64,000 nt of DNA from Hyphomicrobiaceae bacterium (lineage in GTDB: Bacteria > Pseudomonadota > Alphaproteobacteria > Rhizobiales > Methyloligellaceae): NCBI GenBank assembly GCA_020637815.1, contig JACKJS010000002.1, positions 372,001 to 436,000 of the forward strand, read 5' to 3'. The notes under the pieces are model-generated. The model was not told the origin of the DNA. It ran no database searches and saw only the letters and a program-made list of their open reading frames with translations. Shown in pieces: positions 49,617-58,188 of this stretch. Numbering within the stretch: position 1 is the first letter of the stretch; every line of letters begins with the position of its first letter. The translations under genes and the position numbers were made by a program.

Positions 49617-50366
49617 ATGAAAATCTTAGTACCCATCAAACGCGTTATCGATTCCAACGTGAAGGTTCGAGTGAAGTCCGACGGTAGCGGCGTCGACCTG
49701 GCCAACGTGAAAATGTCGATGAATCCTTTTTGCGAGATCGCGGTGGAAGAAGCCGTTCGCATCAAGGAGCGGGGCGAGGCAAGCGAAGTCGTGGCCGTTT
49801 CGATCGGCGGCGCAAAAGCGCAGGACACGCTCCGTACCGCGCTGGCGATGGGTGCGGATCGGGCCATTCTGGTCAAGGCCGACGACACGGTGGAGCCGCT
49901 CGGCGTCGCCAAGGTTCTTAAGGCCGTCGTCGAGAACGAGAAACCCGACCTGATCATTCTCGGCAAGCAGGCGATCGACGACGATTGCAATCAGACCGGA
50001 CAGATGCTCGCCGGCCTTCTGGGCGTGCCGCAGGGTACCTTCGCCTCGAAGGTCGAGCTCGACGGCGATACAGTGAAGGTGACGCGCGAGGTCGATGGCG
50101 GCCTCGAGACCGTCGCGCTTACGAAGCCGGCCGTCATCACCACGGATTTGCGTCTCAACGAGCCGCGTTATGCCTCTCTGCCGAACATCATGAAGGCGAA
50201 GAAGAAGCCGATCGACGAGACGACACCGGGCGATTTGGGGGTCGATATCGCGCCGCGCCTGAAAGTGCTGGCCGTTGCGGAGCCCAAGGCGCGCGAAGCC
50301 GGCATCAAGGTCGACGGCGTGACGGCGCTTGTCGATAAACTCAAGAACGAAGCGGGGGTTCTCTAA
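49617..50366 (+). CDS. etfB: Electron transfer flavoprotein beta subunit
   Basis: A 249-residue AMP-binding subunit of ETF, which takes electrons from acyl-CoA dehydrogenases such as Mcd and hands them to ETF:quinone oxidoreductase. It has the family start MKILVPIKRVIDSNVKVR, the EAVRIKE helix, and the signature LGKQAIDDDCNQTGQM around 120-135. The ATG at 49617 gives the exact family N-terminus. The stop and the etfA start share one base. Confidence 0.96.
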   Translation: MKILVPIKRVIDSNVKVRVKSDGSGVDLANVKMSMNPFCEIAVEEAVRIKERGEASEVVAVSIGGAKAQDTLRTALAMGADRAILVKADDTVEPLGVAKVLKAVVENEKPDLIILGKQAIDDDCNQTGQMLAGLLGVPQGTFASKVELDGDTVKVTREVDGGLETVALTKPAVITTDLRLNEPRYASLPNIMKAKKKPIDETTPGDLGVDIAPRLKVLAVAEPKAREAGIKVDGVTALVDKLKNEAGVL

Positions 50367-51316
50367 TGGCCGTCCTGCTGCTCGCGGAGCACGATAACAA
50401 GACACTCGCCGCGTCCACGGCCAAGGCACTGACAGCCGCACGGGCCTTTGGGGGCAATGTCGATATTTTGGTCGCCGGCGAAGGCTGCCGGGCGGTCGCA
50501 GACGAGGCCGCCAAGCTCGAGGGCGTCGGTAAGGTCTTGCTGGCCGATGCGCCGCAGCTGGCTCACCGCCTCGCCGAGGACACCACGGCGACCATCCTGC
50601 CGTTGATGGCGAATTACACGGTACTGCTGGCCCCGGCTACCACCATGGGCAAGAACGTGCTGCCGCGCGTGGCGGCGCTGCTCGATGTGGGGCAGATTTC
50701 GGACATCGTCGAAGTGAAGTCGCCCGATACGTTCGTGCGGCCGATTTATGCGGGCAATGCGCTGGAAACCGTGCAGACGTCCGACAAGATCGTTGTCGCC
50801 ACCGTGCGGACCACGGCGTTTGCCGCGACAGGCGAGGGCGGCTCGGCGGCTATCGAGACCGTGACTCCGGCAGACGAGGTGACCTCGTCCAGCTTTGTCG
50901 GGGCAGACATCACCGAGAGCGAACGTCCCGAATTGACCGCGGCTCGCGTGGTCATTTCCGGCGGACGCGGGATGGCGTCCGGAGAGAATTTCGAGAAGCT
51001 GATCGCCCCGATCGCGGACCGGCTCGGTGCCGCCATTGGCGCGTCGCGCGCGGCCGTCGATTCGGGCTACATGCCCAACGACTACCAGGTCGGCCAGACT
51101 GGCAAAGTCGTCGCGCCGGAGCTCTATGTGGCCGTCGGCATTTCGGGCGCCATTCAGCATCTCGCGGGCATGAAGGACTCCAAGGTGATCGTTGCGATCA
51201 ACAAGGATGCCGAAGCCCCAATTTTCCAGGTCGCGGACTATGGTCTCGTCGGCGACCTGTTCGAGGTCCTGCCGGAACTCAACGAAGAATTGAAAAAGGC
51301 AGGATACGGAGACTAA
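50366..51316 (+). CDS. etfA: Electron transfer flavoprotein alpha subunit
   Basis: A 316-residue FAD-binding subunit of ETF. The C-terminal FAD domain shows ISGGRGMASGENF, the RAAVDSGYMPNDYQVGQTGK stretch and LYVAVGISGAIQHLAGM, all typical. It begins at the etfB stop. Placed a few kilobases after mcd, it is the natural acceptor for that dehydrogenase. A GC-rich inverted repeat (GCGCGC around 51320-51335) follows the stop without a T-run. Confidence 0.96.
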   Translation: MAVLLLAEHDNKTLAASTAKALTAARAFGGNVDILVAGEGCRAVADEAAKLEGVGKVLLADAPQLAHRLAEDTTATILPLMANYTVLLAPATTMGKNVLPRVAALLDVGQISDIVEVKSPDTFVRPIYAGNALETVQTSDKIVVATVRTTAFAATGEGGSAAIETVTPADEVTSSSFVGADITESERPELTAARVVISGGRGMASGENFEKLIAPIADRLGAAIGASRAAVDSGYMPNDYQVGQTGKVVAPELYVAVGISGAIQHLAGMKDSKVIVAINKDAEAPIFQVADYGLVGDLFEVLPELNEELKKAGYGD

Positions 51317-51401
51317 GCGCGCGCCGAGAGCGCGCGTCGTGCAGGGCAAAGAACGATGCTCGGATCGTCTCAAAGGTCCGGCTTCGGAGCAGGAGCGGAC
51401 A

Positions 51402-52280
51402 GTGGAGCCTATTCGTAAAGTGGGCGTTGTTGGCGCGGGCCAAATGGGTAGTGGTATCGCGCATGTGGTCGCTTTGAGCGGCTACGACGTGGCGATCAAC
51501 GATCTCTCCAAGGACCGCTACGATGCGGCGATCGACTTGATCGCCAAGAACCTGGAACGCCAGGTTTTCAAGGGAAAGATCAGCGAAGACGAAAAGAACG
51601 CCGCGCTCGGAAGAATTTCTTTCGCCGAGACCTTCGAAGGGTTTTCGGATGCCGACCTCGTGGTCGAAGCCGCGACCGAGGACGAAACGGTCAAGCGCAA
51701 GATTTTCGTGTCGCTATGCCCGTTCCTGAAACCCGATGCGATTTTGGCGACGAACACGTCGTCGATCTCCATTACGCGTCTCGCGGCCACGACGGACCGG
51801 CCCGAACGCTTCATCGGCATGCATTTCATGAATCCCGTTCCGATCATGGAGCTGGTCGAAATGATCCGTGGCATCGCCACGGACGATGTAACGTTTTCGC
51901 GCGCGAAGGAACTCGTGGGCTCGCTCGGCAAGACCATGGCGGTGTCGGAGGATTTCCCGGCCTTCATGGTCAATCGCATTCTGCTGCCGATGATCAACGA
52001 AGCGGTGTATACGCTTTATGAGGGCGTCGGCTCCGTCGATGCGATCGACACAGCCATGCGGCTCGGCGCCAATCATCCAATGGGCCCGCTGCAGCTCGCC
52101 GATTTTATCGGCCTCGATACGTGCCTGTCGATCATGCAGGTCCTGTATGAAGGACTGGCGGATTCCAAGTACCGGCCATGCCCGCTGCTCGTGAAATATG
52201 TCGAGGCTGGTTGGCTGGGCCGGAAGACCCAGCGCGGCTTTTACGATTACCGGAGCGACGAACCGATGCCGACGCGTTAG
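51402..52280 (+). CDS. 3-Hydroxybutyryl-CoA dehydrogenase
   Basis: A 292-residue NAD(P)-dependent 3-hydroxyacyl-CoA dehydrogenase. The Rossmann loop is GVVGAGQMGSGIA near residues 7-19, the catalytic His is in MHFMNPVPIMELVE, and the C-terminal domain has NRILLPMINEAV and the GANHPMGPLQLADFIGLD block. The start is GTG, preceded by AGGAG six bases away; the frame is open earlier but without a ribosome site. It makes or uses acetoacetyl-CoA/3-hydroxybutyryl-CoA, which connect to PHB and to crotonyl-CoA for Ccr. Confidence 0.94.
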   Translation: MEPIRKVGVVGAGQMGSGIAHVVALSGYDVAINDLSKDRYDAAIDLIAKNLERQVFKGKISEDEKNAALGRISFAETFEGFSDADLVVEAATEDETVKRKIFVSLCPFLKPDAILATNTSSISITRLAATTDRPERFIGMHFMNPVPIMELVEMIRGIATDDVTFSRAKELVGSLGKTMAVSEDFPAFMVNRILLPMINEAVYTLYEGVGSVDAIDTAMRLGANHPMGPLQLADFIGLDTCLSIMQVLYEGLADSKYRPCPLLVKYVEAGWLGRKTQRGFYDYRSDEPMPTR

Positions 52281-52354
52281 GCGCAGGACGGCATCGAGAC
52301 TGCATCTCGCAGCGGCGCTTGGCTGAACTGCAACTCCTTGGGAGGAGAGACGCG

Positions 52355-52975
52355 ATGAGGGTTTCCTCTCGCTTGGCCGCAATTTTAGTCGCGACGGGCA
52401 TTCTATTCACGAACCAGGCCGCGTCCGCCGCGTGCGATCCGGAAAACGCTCTGTATGAGGACGATTTTGCGTTTCTCGATGCCTCCTGGGGCGACGCGGA
52501 CGATAGCATTTTCGTCGAGGACGGCAGGCTCCTCATCAAGGGCTCCGGCGGTGTCGTCAATCTCGAGACGAAAACGAAGACCGCCAATATCTGTGTCGAC
52601 GTAAGCGTCGAGGAGGCGGCGAAGGCCGCCGACAGCCCCGCGGGCGTCGTGTTCTGGTGGGAAGACTGGAAGAACTATTATTCCGTCTTCGTTTGGGCCG
52701 ACGGTTGGGTGGAAGTCCGCAGGATGGCCGATGGGACGTCCAAGACGCTGTTCACCCAAGACGTCGACGCGCTCAAAACGGGTGCGGGTGCCGTGAACGC
52801 CATCGAGCTTAAGCTGCAGCCGAAGGACGCAACCTTGTTCGTCAATGGAACGGAAGTCCGGCGCTTCAAGGCCAAGCAACCGAAAGAGGGCGGCGCGGCC
52901 GGTCTTTACGGGATTTCGCCGGACGATGCGCCCGCGACCTTCGCCTTCGACAATTTCGTCGTCAACGAGCGCTAG
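52355..52975 (+). CDS. Secreted LamG/DUF1080-like beta-sandwich protein
   Basis: A 206-residue exported protein with a signal peptide to about residue 25. The mature part is one jelly-roll domain with strands around EDGRLLIKGSGG, GVVFWWEDWKNYYSVFVW and IELKLQPKDATLFVNGTEV, the pattern of LamG-like carbohydrate-binding domains and 3-keto-disaccharide hydrolase folds. No catalytic residues can be assigned. The start follows GGGAGGAGA. Function unknown. Confidence 0.7.
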   Translation: MRVSSRLAAILVATGILFTNQAASAACDPENALYEDDFAFLDASWGDADDSIFVEDGRLLIKGSGGVVNLETKTKTANICVDVSVEEAAKAADSPAGVVFWWEDWKNYYSVFVWADGWVEVRRMADGTSKTLFTQDVDALKTGAGAVNAIELKLQPKDATLFVNGTEVRRFKAKQPKEGGAAGLYGISPDDAPATFAFDNFVVNER

Positions 52976-52984
52976 GCGGCGACT

Positions 52985-53512
52985 CTAGCGCCCGAACAGC
53001 CAATCTTCGAAACTCGCCCGAGTGGTTCGGGTGTCCTGCGATACGGTCATGCGCGGGGCGCGCTGCCCGGTACCCTCCGGCGTTGCTCGCATCCAGGCCT
53101 CTCCACCAGGACCCGCCAGGCCGGTGGGTGCTCGCAGATCGCGCGGCGCCGAACGCGACGTGACTTGCCGCGGTAAATCCGGATCGGTCGCATGAGGCCG
53201 TGCGGGCAGGGCCGTCCGCTGCGCGACAGGGAGCGCGTCTTGCGGAGGGCGGACGGCGCCGGTTGACGGCGTTGCGGCGTGCGCCCTCTGCACGTTTTGC
53301 ATGGGTCCGCGCAGCCCTTGCGTGCTCTTGCCGGCGCGTGCGGTGCGCTCCTGACCTGCCTCGGTCGGTGGCAGACGAGTGCCTGCGGGGGCCTGTCCGC
53401 GGCTGCTGAGCTGGGGGCCGTCAAACGGGCTTTGCGCATTAGCGGCGCCGAGTGCGCCGAGGCTAAGAAGAACCACAGCGGCCACTAGCCGGATCGGGTA
53501 GATCTTGATCAT
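52985..53512 (-). CDS. Secreted low-complexity Pro/Arg/Ala-rich protein
   Basis: A 175-residue protein with a signal peptide (to ANAQ, about residue 27). The mature region is disordered and rich in Ala, Arg, Pro and Thr, with no domain, ending in FEDWLFGR. It may be a periplasmic filler or a poorly conserved orphan. A six-copy 13-bp repeat lies 33 bases upstream of the start. Confidence 0.5.
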   Translation of the reverse strand: MIKIYPIRLVAAVVLLSLGALGAANAQSPFDGPQLSSRGQAPAGTRLPPTEAGQERTARAGKSTQGLRGPMQNVQRAHAATPSTGAVRPPQDALPVAQRTALPARPHATDPDLPRQVTSRSAPRDLRAPTGLAGPGGEAWMRATPEGTGQRAPRMTVSQDTRTTRASFEDWLFGR

Positions 53513-53544
53513 TCCTGCTTCTTACGCGCGCCCGGACGCACCGG

Positions 53545-53622
53545 CAAGGCAGCTCGACAAGGCAGCTCGGCAAGGCAGCTCGGGAAGTCAGCTCGGGAAG
53601 GCACCTCAGCAAGACGCTTCGG
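53545..53622. repeat. 13-bp tandem repeat, six copies
   Basis: Six consecutive units of CAAGGCAGCTCGG, the first three identical or with one change, the last three progressively diverged. It lies upstream of a low-complexity secreted protein gene on the minus strand, in its leader. It is likely unstable in copy number. Confidence 0.75.
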
Positions 53623-53809
53623 TCAGGCCCTCCGGGGCGCCCTCTATGTGAACCCCCGATGAATGCGGCGATCAGCATCGGTTCAGCGGCGATTTGACAA
53701 GATGGCCGTCAGTTGAGCGGGGGGATCGCTTCCGCTCTGTGGACTGAGCCGGCGCCGCGATGGGACGGCGCGCCCTCACGTTACGAGTTCAGAGTTGGAG
53801 GATGATCCG

Positions 53810-54208
53810 ATGTTGAAGACAGCCTTTCAAACGACTGTTATCGCCGCTGCGATCGCAGCCAGTGCCGGCGCCGCTGTCGCTGCAAACGCGACCTTGTCGG
53901 GCGATGCCTTGCGTAGCGCCATCGCTGACAAGACCGTCGTCCTGAAGATTTCAGGCTTCGAACTGCCGATCCAATATTCGGCGCGCGGCACCATGACCGG
54001 CCGCATGAGCACCGTCGCCGCCGCGTTCTCCGGCAACAAGGGCGTTTCCGATCACGGCAAGTGGTGGGTCGACGGTAACAGGCTCTGCCAGAAATGGTCC
54101 AGCTGGATGGATGGCGAGACCTATTGCTACGCGCTCAGCCAGAACGGTAGCCAAGTGCGCTGGGTCCGTAACGACGGCCGTTCGGGTAGCGCGCGGATCG
54201 CCGGGTAA
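53810..54208 (+). CDS. Secreted DUF995-like protein
   Basis: A 132-residue exported protein with a signal peptide to about residue 25. The C-terminal half has GKWWVDGNRLCQKW, then a second Cys in TYCYAL and NDGRSGSARI, a pattern like DUF995 lipocalin-size domains with one likely disulfide. The ATG follows GGAGGA by eight bases. A good terminator follows the stop. Confidence 0.65.
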   Translation: MLKTAFQTTVIAAAIAASAGAAVAANATLSGDALRSAIADKTVVLKISGFELPIQYSARGTMTGRMSTVAAAFSGNKGVSDHGKWWVDGNRLCQKWSSWMDGETYCYALSQNGSQVRWVRNDGRSGSARIAG

Positions 54209-54232
54209 CACTTTCCTCCCCGCCTGCAACCT

Positions 54233-54269
54233 GGCCGGAGCGTGACTCAGAGGCGGCTCCGGCCTTTTT
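54233..54269 (+). terminator. Rho-independent terminator after the DUF995-like gene
   Basis: GGCCGGAGC pairs with GCTCCGGCC over a 14-base loop and is followed by TTTTT. It sits 24 bases after the stop. The minus-strand gene for the ion channel ends just downstream. Confidence 0.85.
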
Positions 54270-54305
54270 CGTCCATCCCTGTCACCGGCCTTGCCGTGCG
54301 GCCAC

Positions 54306-55184
54306 TTAGGGGCGGACGTCGCTTGTCCGGGTGGCTAACATGCCGGCCACGCTATCCAACCGCGCCTCGATGCGCGCGAGCCGGACATCGATCGACGGTG
54401 CCGTGATCGCGTTCTCGCTCGCGATCATCTCCGGCGCTCGTTGGTCAGCGTTTCCCTCCAGCTTTTCGTGCTCGCTCTGCAGGGTCTGGATGACGATACC
54501 GATCATCATGTTCAGGAACACGAAGGCGACCAGGAAGATGAAGCTGAGATAGAATATCCAGCTCAACGGGTAGACCTCCATGGTTTCGTACATCACGTCG
54601 GTCCAATCCTCGAAGGTGGCCACGCGGAACAGTGTCAGCATCGAGATCGAGATGTTCCCCCAAAGCGTGGGGTTGATATCGGCGTAGAAGATGCTCCCGG
54701 CGGCGCCGTAGATATAGAAGATGATGAACATCAGCAGCGTGACGTAGCCCATGCGGGGGATCGCCTGGAGCAGCGCGTTCAGCAGCACCTGGAGTTCCGG
54801 AATCATCGAGACCAGCCGCATGACGCGGAAGATGCGCAACAGACGCCCGAGCAGCGCCATCTGACTCTCGTCCACGGGGATGAGGCTGGCGGCCACGATC
54901 ACGAAATCGAAGATGTTCCAGCCCTTGGAGAAAAATCGTCTGAGGTTGTGTTCCGCAACCATGCGGATCACCAACTCGATGAGGAAGAATATGGTCACTG
55001 CGTAGTCGAGGATCTCGAGCGCGGCGGTGACGTTCGATCCAAGCGGATAGGTACTGATTCCGACCCTGAGCGCCGAGATCACGATGACCGTGATGACGAA
55101 TAGCTCGAACAGTTTGTTGCCGCGGATGTCGATGAAGATCTTCTTGAGACCGGACGCCCGGTCGAATGTCGATTTGTCGTTCAT
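54306..55184 (-). CDS. Bacterial voltage-gated cation channel (NaChBac/CavAb-like, one domain)
   Basis: A 292-residue six-helix channel that should tetramerise in the inner membrane. S4 (about 111-126) has four regularly spaced Arg (114, 117, 120, 123). The pore filter is TFEDWTD at 190-196, between S5 and S6. Sodium channels of this family have TLESW, while the calcium-selective CavAb variant has TLDDWSD; here Asp193 and Asp196 match the CavAb acidic positions, so calcium permeability is plausible. The C-terminal 275-290 forms a short coiled-coil-like helix. Confidence 0.9.
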   Translation of the reverse strand: MNDKSTFDRASGLKKIFIDIRGNKLFELFVITVIVISALRVGISTYPLGSNVTAALEILDYAVTIFFLIELVIRMVAEHNLRRFFSKGWNIFDFVIVAASLIPVDESQMALLGRLLRIFRVMRLVSMIPELQVLLNALLQAIPRMGYVTLLMFIIFYIYGAAGSIFYADINPTLWGNISISMLTLFRVATFEDWTDVMYETMEVYPLSWIFYLSFIFLVAFVFLNMMIGIVIQTLQSEHEKLEGNADQRAPEMIASENAITAPSIDVRLARIEARLDSVAGMLATRTSDVRP

Positions 55185-55371
55185 GCCTTCTTCCGTTGCC
55201 CGGCTCTCGGTGACACTGATGCGGGCGCGATCCTAGCGAGGATTGTGGTTGAAAGCTGGATGCCGATGGGCCCCGGGCACACGTATCCCCTGGATGGCGC
55301 TGCTGCACCGTCCTGCTCGGTGCAGCGGCGTCGGCGCCCCGATGCTGCCCGCGCGAGCGCGCCCTTTGGGG

Positions 55372-55656
55372 TCAGCCCGCGAGGCCGCGCTTGAGGTCCT
55401 TGAGCGTCAGGGCCGGGATGATATCGATTGCCGCATCGAGTGCGGCAAACATCGGCTCGTTCAGCTTCGGCAGTCCGGCCGGATCGTCCGCTTCGAAAAA
55501 GATGTAGCCCGTGCGCCTGCCGTTCTCGACGAGGAAATAGGCCGCCTCGGCCTTGGTTTTGGCGATGAGGGATTCGATGGCCGGGCCCATCGTGCCGTCT
55601 TTGGCTGCTTGGTTTCCCCGTTCAACGGGGATCGAAAATCGCATCATGAGTCGCAT
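55372..55656 (-). CDS. Small conserved hypothetical protein (alpha+beta, ABM-like)
   Basis: A 94-residue soluble protein with MMRFSIPVERGNQAAKDG near the start, AAYFLVENGRRTGYIFFEADDP in the middle and a C-terminal helix. The alternating strands and helices suggest a ferredoxin-like ABM fold, as in many small stress or quinone-related proteins. The ATG has AGGA upstream. Function unknown. Confidence 0.6.
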   Translation of the reverse strand: MRLMMRFSIPVERGNQAAKDGTMGPAIESLIAKTKAEAAYFLVENGRRTGYIFFEADDPAGLPKLNEPMFAALDAAIDIIPALTLKDLKRGLAG

Positions 55657-55797
55657 TTTGCCGGTCCTTTCTGTCGTGTCCGTTCTGAACCAAAACCACG
55701 ATGCCAGGGCGTGACGGGCCCTATGGAACGCGCCCGTCGCGCCGGTGTAATTCTGTCACGGAACGGAGGGCAGGATCGGTCGTTCTCCACCCGATGC

Positions 55798-56700
55798 CTA
55801 GTCCAAAGGAAGCGCCGGCTGACCTGTCGTGCCCGGGGACTTTCTTGTACCGGATAGGCCTCTCGCCTCGGCTTCCGGACGATTTTCGGCCTCGAGTAGC
55901 GGAGCGACCGCGACAATCCCGTCCGTCACGTAGTGATTCACCGTTCCCGCGGAAATCTCCTCGCCCGCCTCGTAAAGATCCACGATGCCGATGGCGCCGT
56001 GCCTGGAGAGTTGGGCCATGATGTAATCGCGCTCGGCGTTCGTATCGGCGTCGGTGGCGTGGGTGATCTGAAAGGTCAGGCGCGTTAGCGAGAAGCCGGT
56101 GTCCTTGGTGCCGGCCCCGACCCAGAGAACCCGTTGGGCCGTGTCCGGCCGGTTTGTCCCCGGCCAAAACACGTCGTCCACCGTCTCGACCTCGGTCAGG
56201 CACTTGGCCCAAAAGCGCACATGGTGACGCCTGCGTGGGCTGTTGCCGATGGCCTTTTGGAAGCCGATGTCCTGGCCGCGTCCGAAGAGGTAGAGCGTCG
56301 AGAAGGGTGCCTTCGGGTAGGGCTTGTTCAGGACGAAGGCCCTGACCATACCCCAAGAGCTCGCTAGGGATATCAGGTCGGCCTCATGCCAGCCGGCCTC
56401 GGAGAAAGCGGCACGAAGCTCCGCGAACGTTCCAATCAGCGCCAAATTGACCGGGTCACCCGGCAGCCCGTCCCCGGTGATGGTGAAATGCGGCACGTGC
56501 TGATGCCGCAACACCATCAGCCCCATACGCACGATATAGGGAAGGATCACATAGGCGGCGACGGCATAGGTCGCGGCGAGCGCCAGCACCGACGGCAGCT
56601 CTCCGTCGACCCATTGGAAGACGTTGACGATCAGCCAGATGCTCAGCGCGCCGAGGCCCAGGATGGCGAGGCGCTGGAAGGTCAGAATTAGGAGTCTCAC
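55798..56700 (-). CDS. LssY C-terminal domain membrane protein
   Basis: A 300-residue protein with two N-terminal helices (about 5-27 and 36-60) and a large cytosolic domain of the LssY_C family: GDPVNLALIGTFAELRAAFSEAGWHEAD, then FSTLYLFGRGQDIGFQKAIGNSPRRRHHVRFW. In other proteins this domain is fused to PAP2 phosphatases, but here it stands alone. The start is GTG (56700) with no strong ribosome site. The role of the domain is unknown. Confidence 0.8.
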   Translation of the reverse strand: MRLLILTFQRLAILGLGALSIWLIVNVFQWVDGELPSVLALAATYAVAAYVILPYIVRMGLMVLRHQHVPHFTITGDGLPGDPVNLALIGTFAELRAAFSEAGWHEADLISLASSWGMVRAFVLNKPYPKAPFSTLYLFGRGQDIGFQKAIGNSPRRRHHVRFWAKCLTEVETVDDVFWPGTNRPDTAQRVLWVGAGTKDTGFSLTRLTFQITHATDADTNAERDYIMAQLSRHGAIGIVDLYEAGEEISAGTVNHYVTDGIVAVAPLLEAENRPEAEARGLSGTRKSPGTTGQPALPLD

Positions 56701-56862
56701 GGACCGTAATAGAGCATAGATTCGGTCTGGCGGTATGCGGAGTTGTTCCGCCGATTATCGAGGTGCCCGAACGTGCCGCAAAAGTTGAGAGGGTGCTCCT
56801 CAGTACGGCGGCGGGTCTATGAGGCGAACGCGGTGGTGCGCGGGCCGGCGTCCGGACAGAGT

Positions 56863-57003
56863 TTATGATTTGGCTGTATTGCCAAGCGTGGGTTCGGCCT
56901 CTTCGGCTAGTATTCGGTCGCGCTGCATCTCCAGCCACATCGCGTTCACAACGGCGAACATCGCGGCGAGAGGGAGCCCGAGAAGCCAAGCAAAGTACCA
57001 CAT
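56863..57003 (-). CDS. cydX: Cytochrome bd oxidase small subunit CydX
   Basis: A 46-residue single-span protein beginning MWYFAWLLGLPLAAMFA, the typical CydX/YbgT start, with the hydrophobic helix at about 3-20, a short linker containing MWLEM, and an acidic tail. The ATG follows AAGGAG at the normal distance, 16 bases after the cydB stop. CydX stabilises the heme pair of the CydAB complex. Short genes like this are often missed in annotation. Confidence 0.9.
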   Translation of the reverse strand: MWYFAWLLGLPLAAMFAVVNAMWLEMQRDRILAEEAEPTLGNTAKS

Positions 57004-57019
57004 CTGTCGGGCTCCTTTC

Positions 57020-58183
57020 TTAGTAGGCCGTGTCGGAATTGCCGGTGACGTCGGCTTCGGTCACCTTGCCCCAAAGCACACTGTAGACCCATGCGGTGTA
57101 AGCGAGGATGATTGGCAGGAAGATCGCGGTTGCGACCAGCATGATGAAAAGGGTCACGTGAGACGAAGAGGCGTCCCACACGGTCAGCGAGGAATTGGGG
57201 TCGATCGACGAAGGTAGGATGAAGGGGAACATGGTCAAGCCGACCGAGGAGATCGTGCCGAAGATTCCGAGCTGAGACCACAGAAGCGTCGAGACCTCGC
57301 GGCCCTCGCGCAGGCCTCGGATCGCCATGACGATGCCGAGAAATGCGAGGATCGGTGCGATCGCGATCCAGGGTCTGTCCGCATAGGCCGTGAGCCAGGT
57401 GCTGGTGCGCTCCACCTCCGAATAGAGCGGATTGGACGGTCCATCCGTCACGGCCTTGCCGACGATTGCGTAGCCTTGGATGCCGATCGCGAGCCAAACG
57501 CCCGCCAGCGCGTAGCCCGCGATGGTCACGACGCCCGTCACCGTCCCGATGGATCGGGCACGTTCGGCCACGGGTCCTTCGGCCTTCAATGACAGCCAGG
57601 CGGCGCCATGGGTCAGCAGCATCGCAAGCGAAACAACGCCCGCCAGAAGCGAGAACGGGTTCAAGAGTCCGAGGAACTTCCAAAGGAAGTTGCCTTCGTA
57701 GTGCGAGACGAGTTCCGGCGTCAGCCTGAAGGGGACGCCAAGCAGGACATTGCCGACGGCAACTCCGAAGATCAGCGCCGGCACGGCCCCGCCGACGAAC
57801 AGTGCCCAGTCCCAGCCGCTGCGCCATAACTTGCTATCCCGCTTGGACCGGTACTTGAAGGCGACAGGCCGTAGGATCAGCGCCGCGAGAACGACGAACA
57901 TCGCAAGATAGAAGCCGGAAAAGCTGACGGCGTAGACAAGCGGCCAGGCCGCGAAGATGGCGCCGCCGCCGAGAATGAACCAGACCTGATTTCCTTCCCA
58001 AACCGGTCCGACGGTATTGATCACGACGCGGCGTTCGGCATCGGTTTTTGCGACGAACGGCAGAAGCGCTCCGACGCCCATGTCGAAGCCGTCGGTCATC
58101 GCAAAGCCGATCAACAGGACGCCAACCAGGAGCCACCAGATCACGCGGAGGACGTCGTAGGTAATGAAGTCGGTGAGGATCAT
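57020..58183 (-). CDS. cydB: Cytochrome bd ubiquinol oxidase subunit II
   Basis: A 387-residue, roughly nine-helix membrane subunit of bd-type quinol oxidase. It begins MILTDFITYDVLRVIWWLLVG and holds FAMTDGFDMGVGALLPFV, GPVWEGNQVWFILGGGAIFAAWP, and GLTMFPFILPSS, all typical CydB blocks. The real start is the ATG at 58183. The longer frame runs antisense-like through cydA. Five bases separate it from the cydA stop. Confidence 0.95.
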   Translation of the reverse strand: MILTDFITYDVLRVIWWLLVGVLLIGFAMTDGFDMGVGALLPFVAKTDAERRVVINTVGPVWEGNQVWFILGGGAIFAAWPLVYAVSFSGFYLAMFVVLAALILRPVAFKYRSKRDSKLWRSGWDWALFVGGAVPALIFGVAVGNVLLGVPFRLTPELVSHYEGNFLWKFLGLLNPFSLLAGVVSLAMLLTHGAAWLSLKAEGPVAERARSIGTVTGVVTIAGYALAGVWLAIGIQGYAIVGKAVTDGPSNPLYSEVERTSTWLTAYADRPWIAIAPILAFLGIVMAIRGLREGREVSTLLWSQLGIFGTISSVGLTMFPFILPSSIDPNSSLTVWDASSSHVTLFIMLVATAIFLPIILAYTAWVYSVLWGKVTEADVTGNSDTAY

Positions 58184-58188
58184 GGCTC

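Noticed and set aside
51319..51338. GCGCGC inverted repeat after etfA as a terminator
   Set aside because: GC-only stem without a T-run; insufficient for an intrinsic terminator call.
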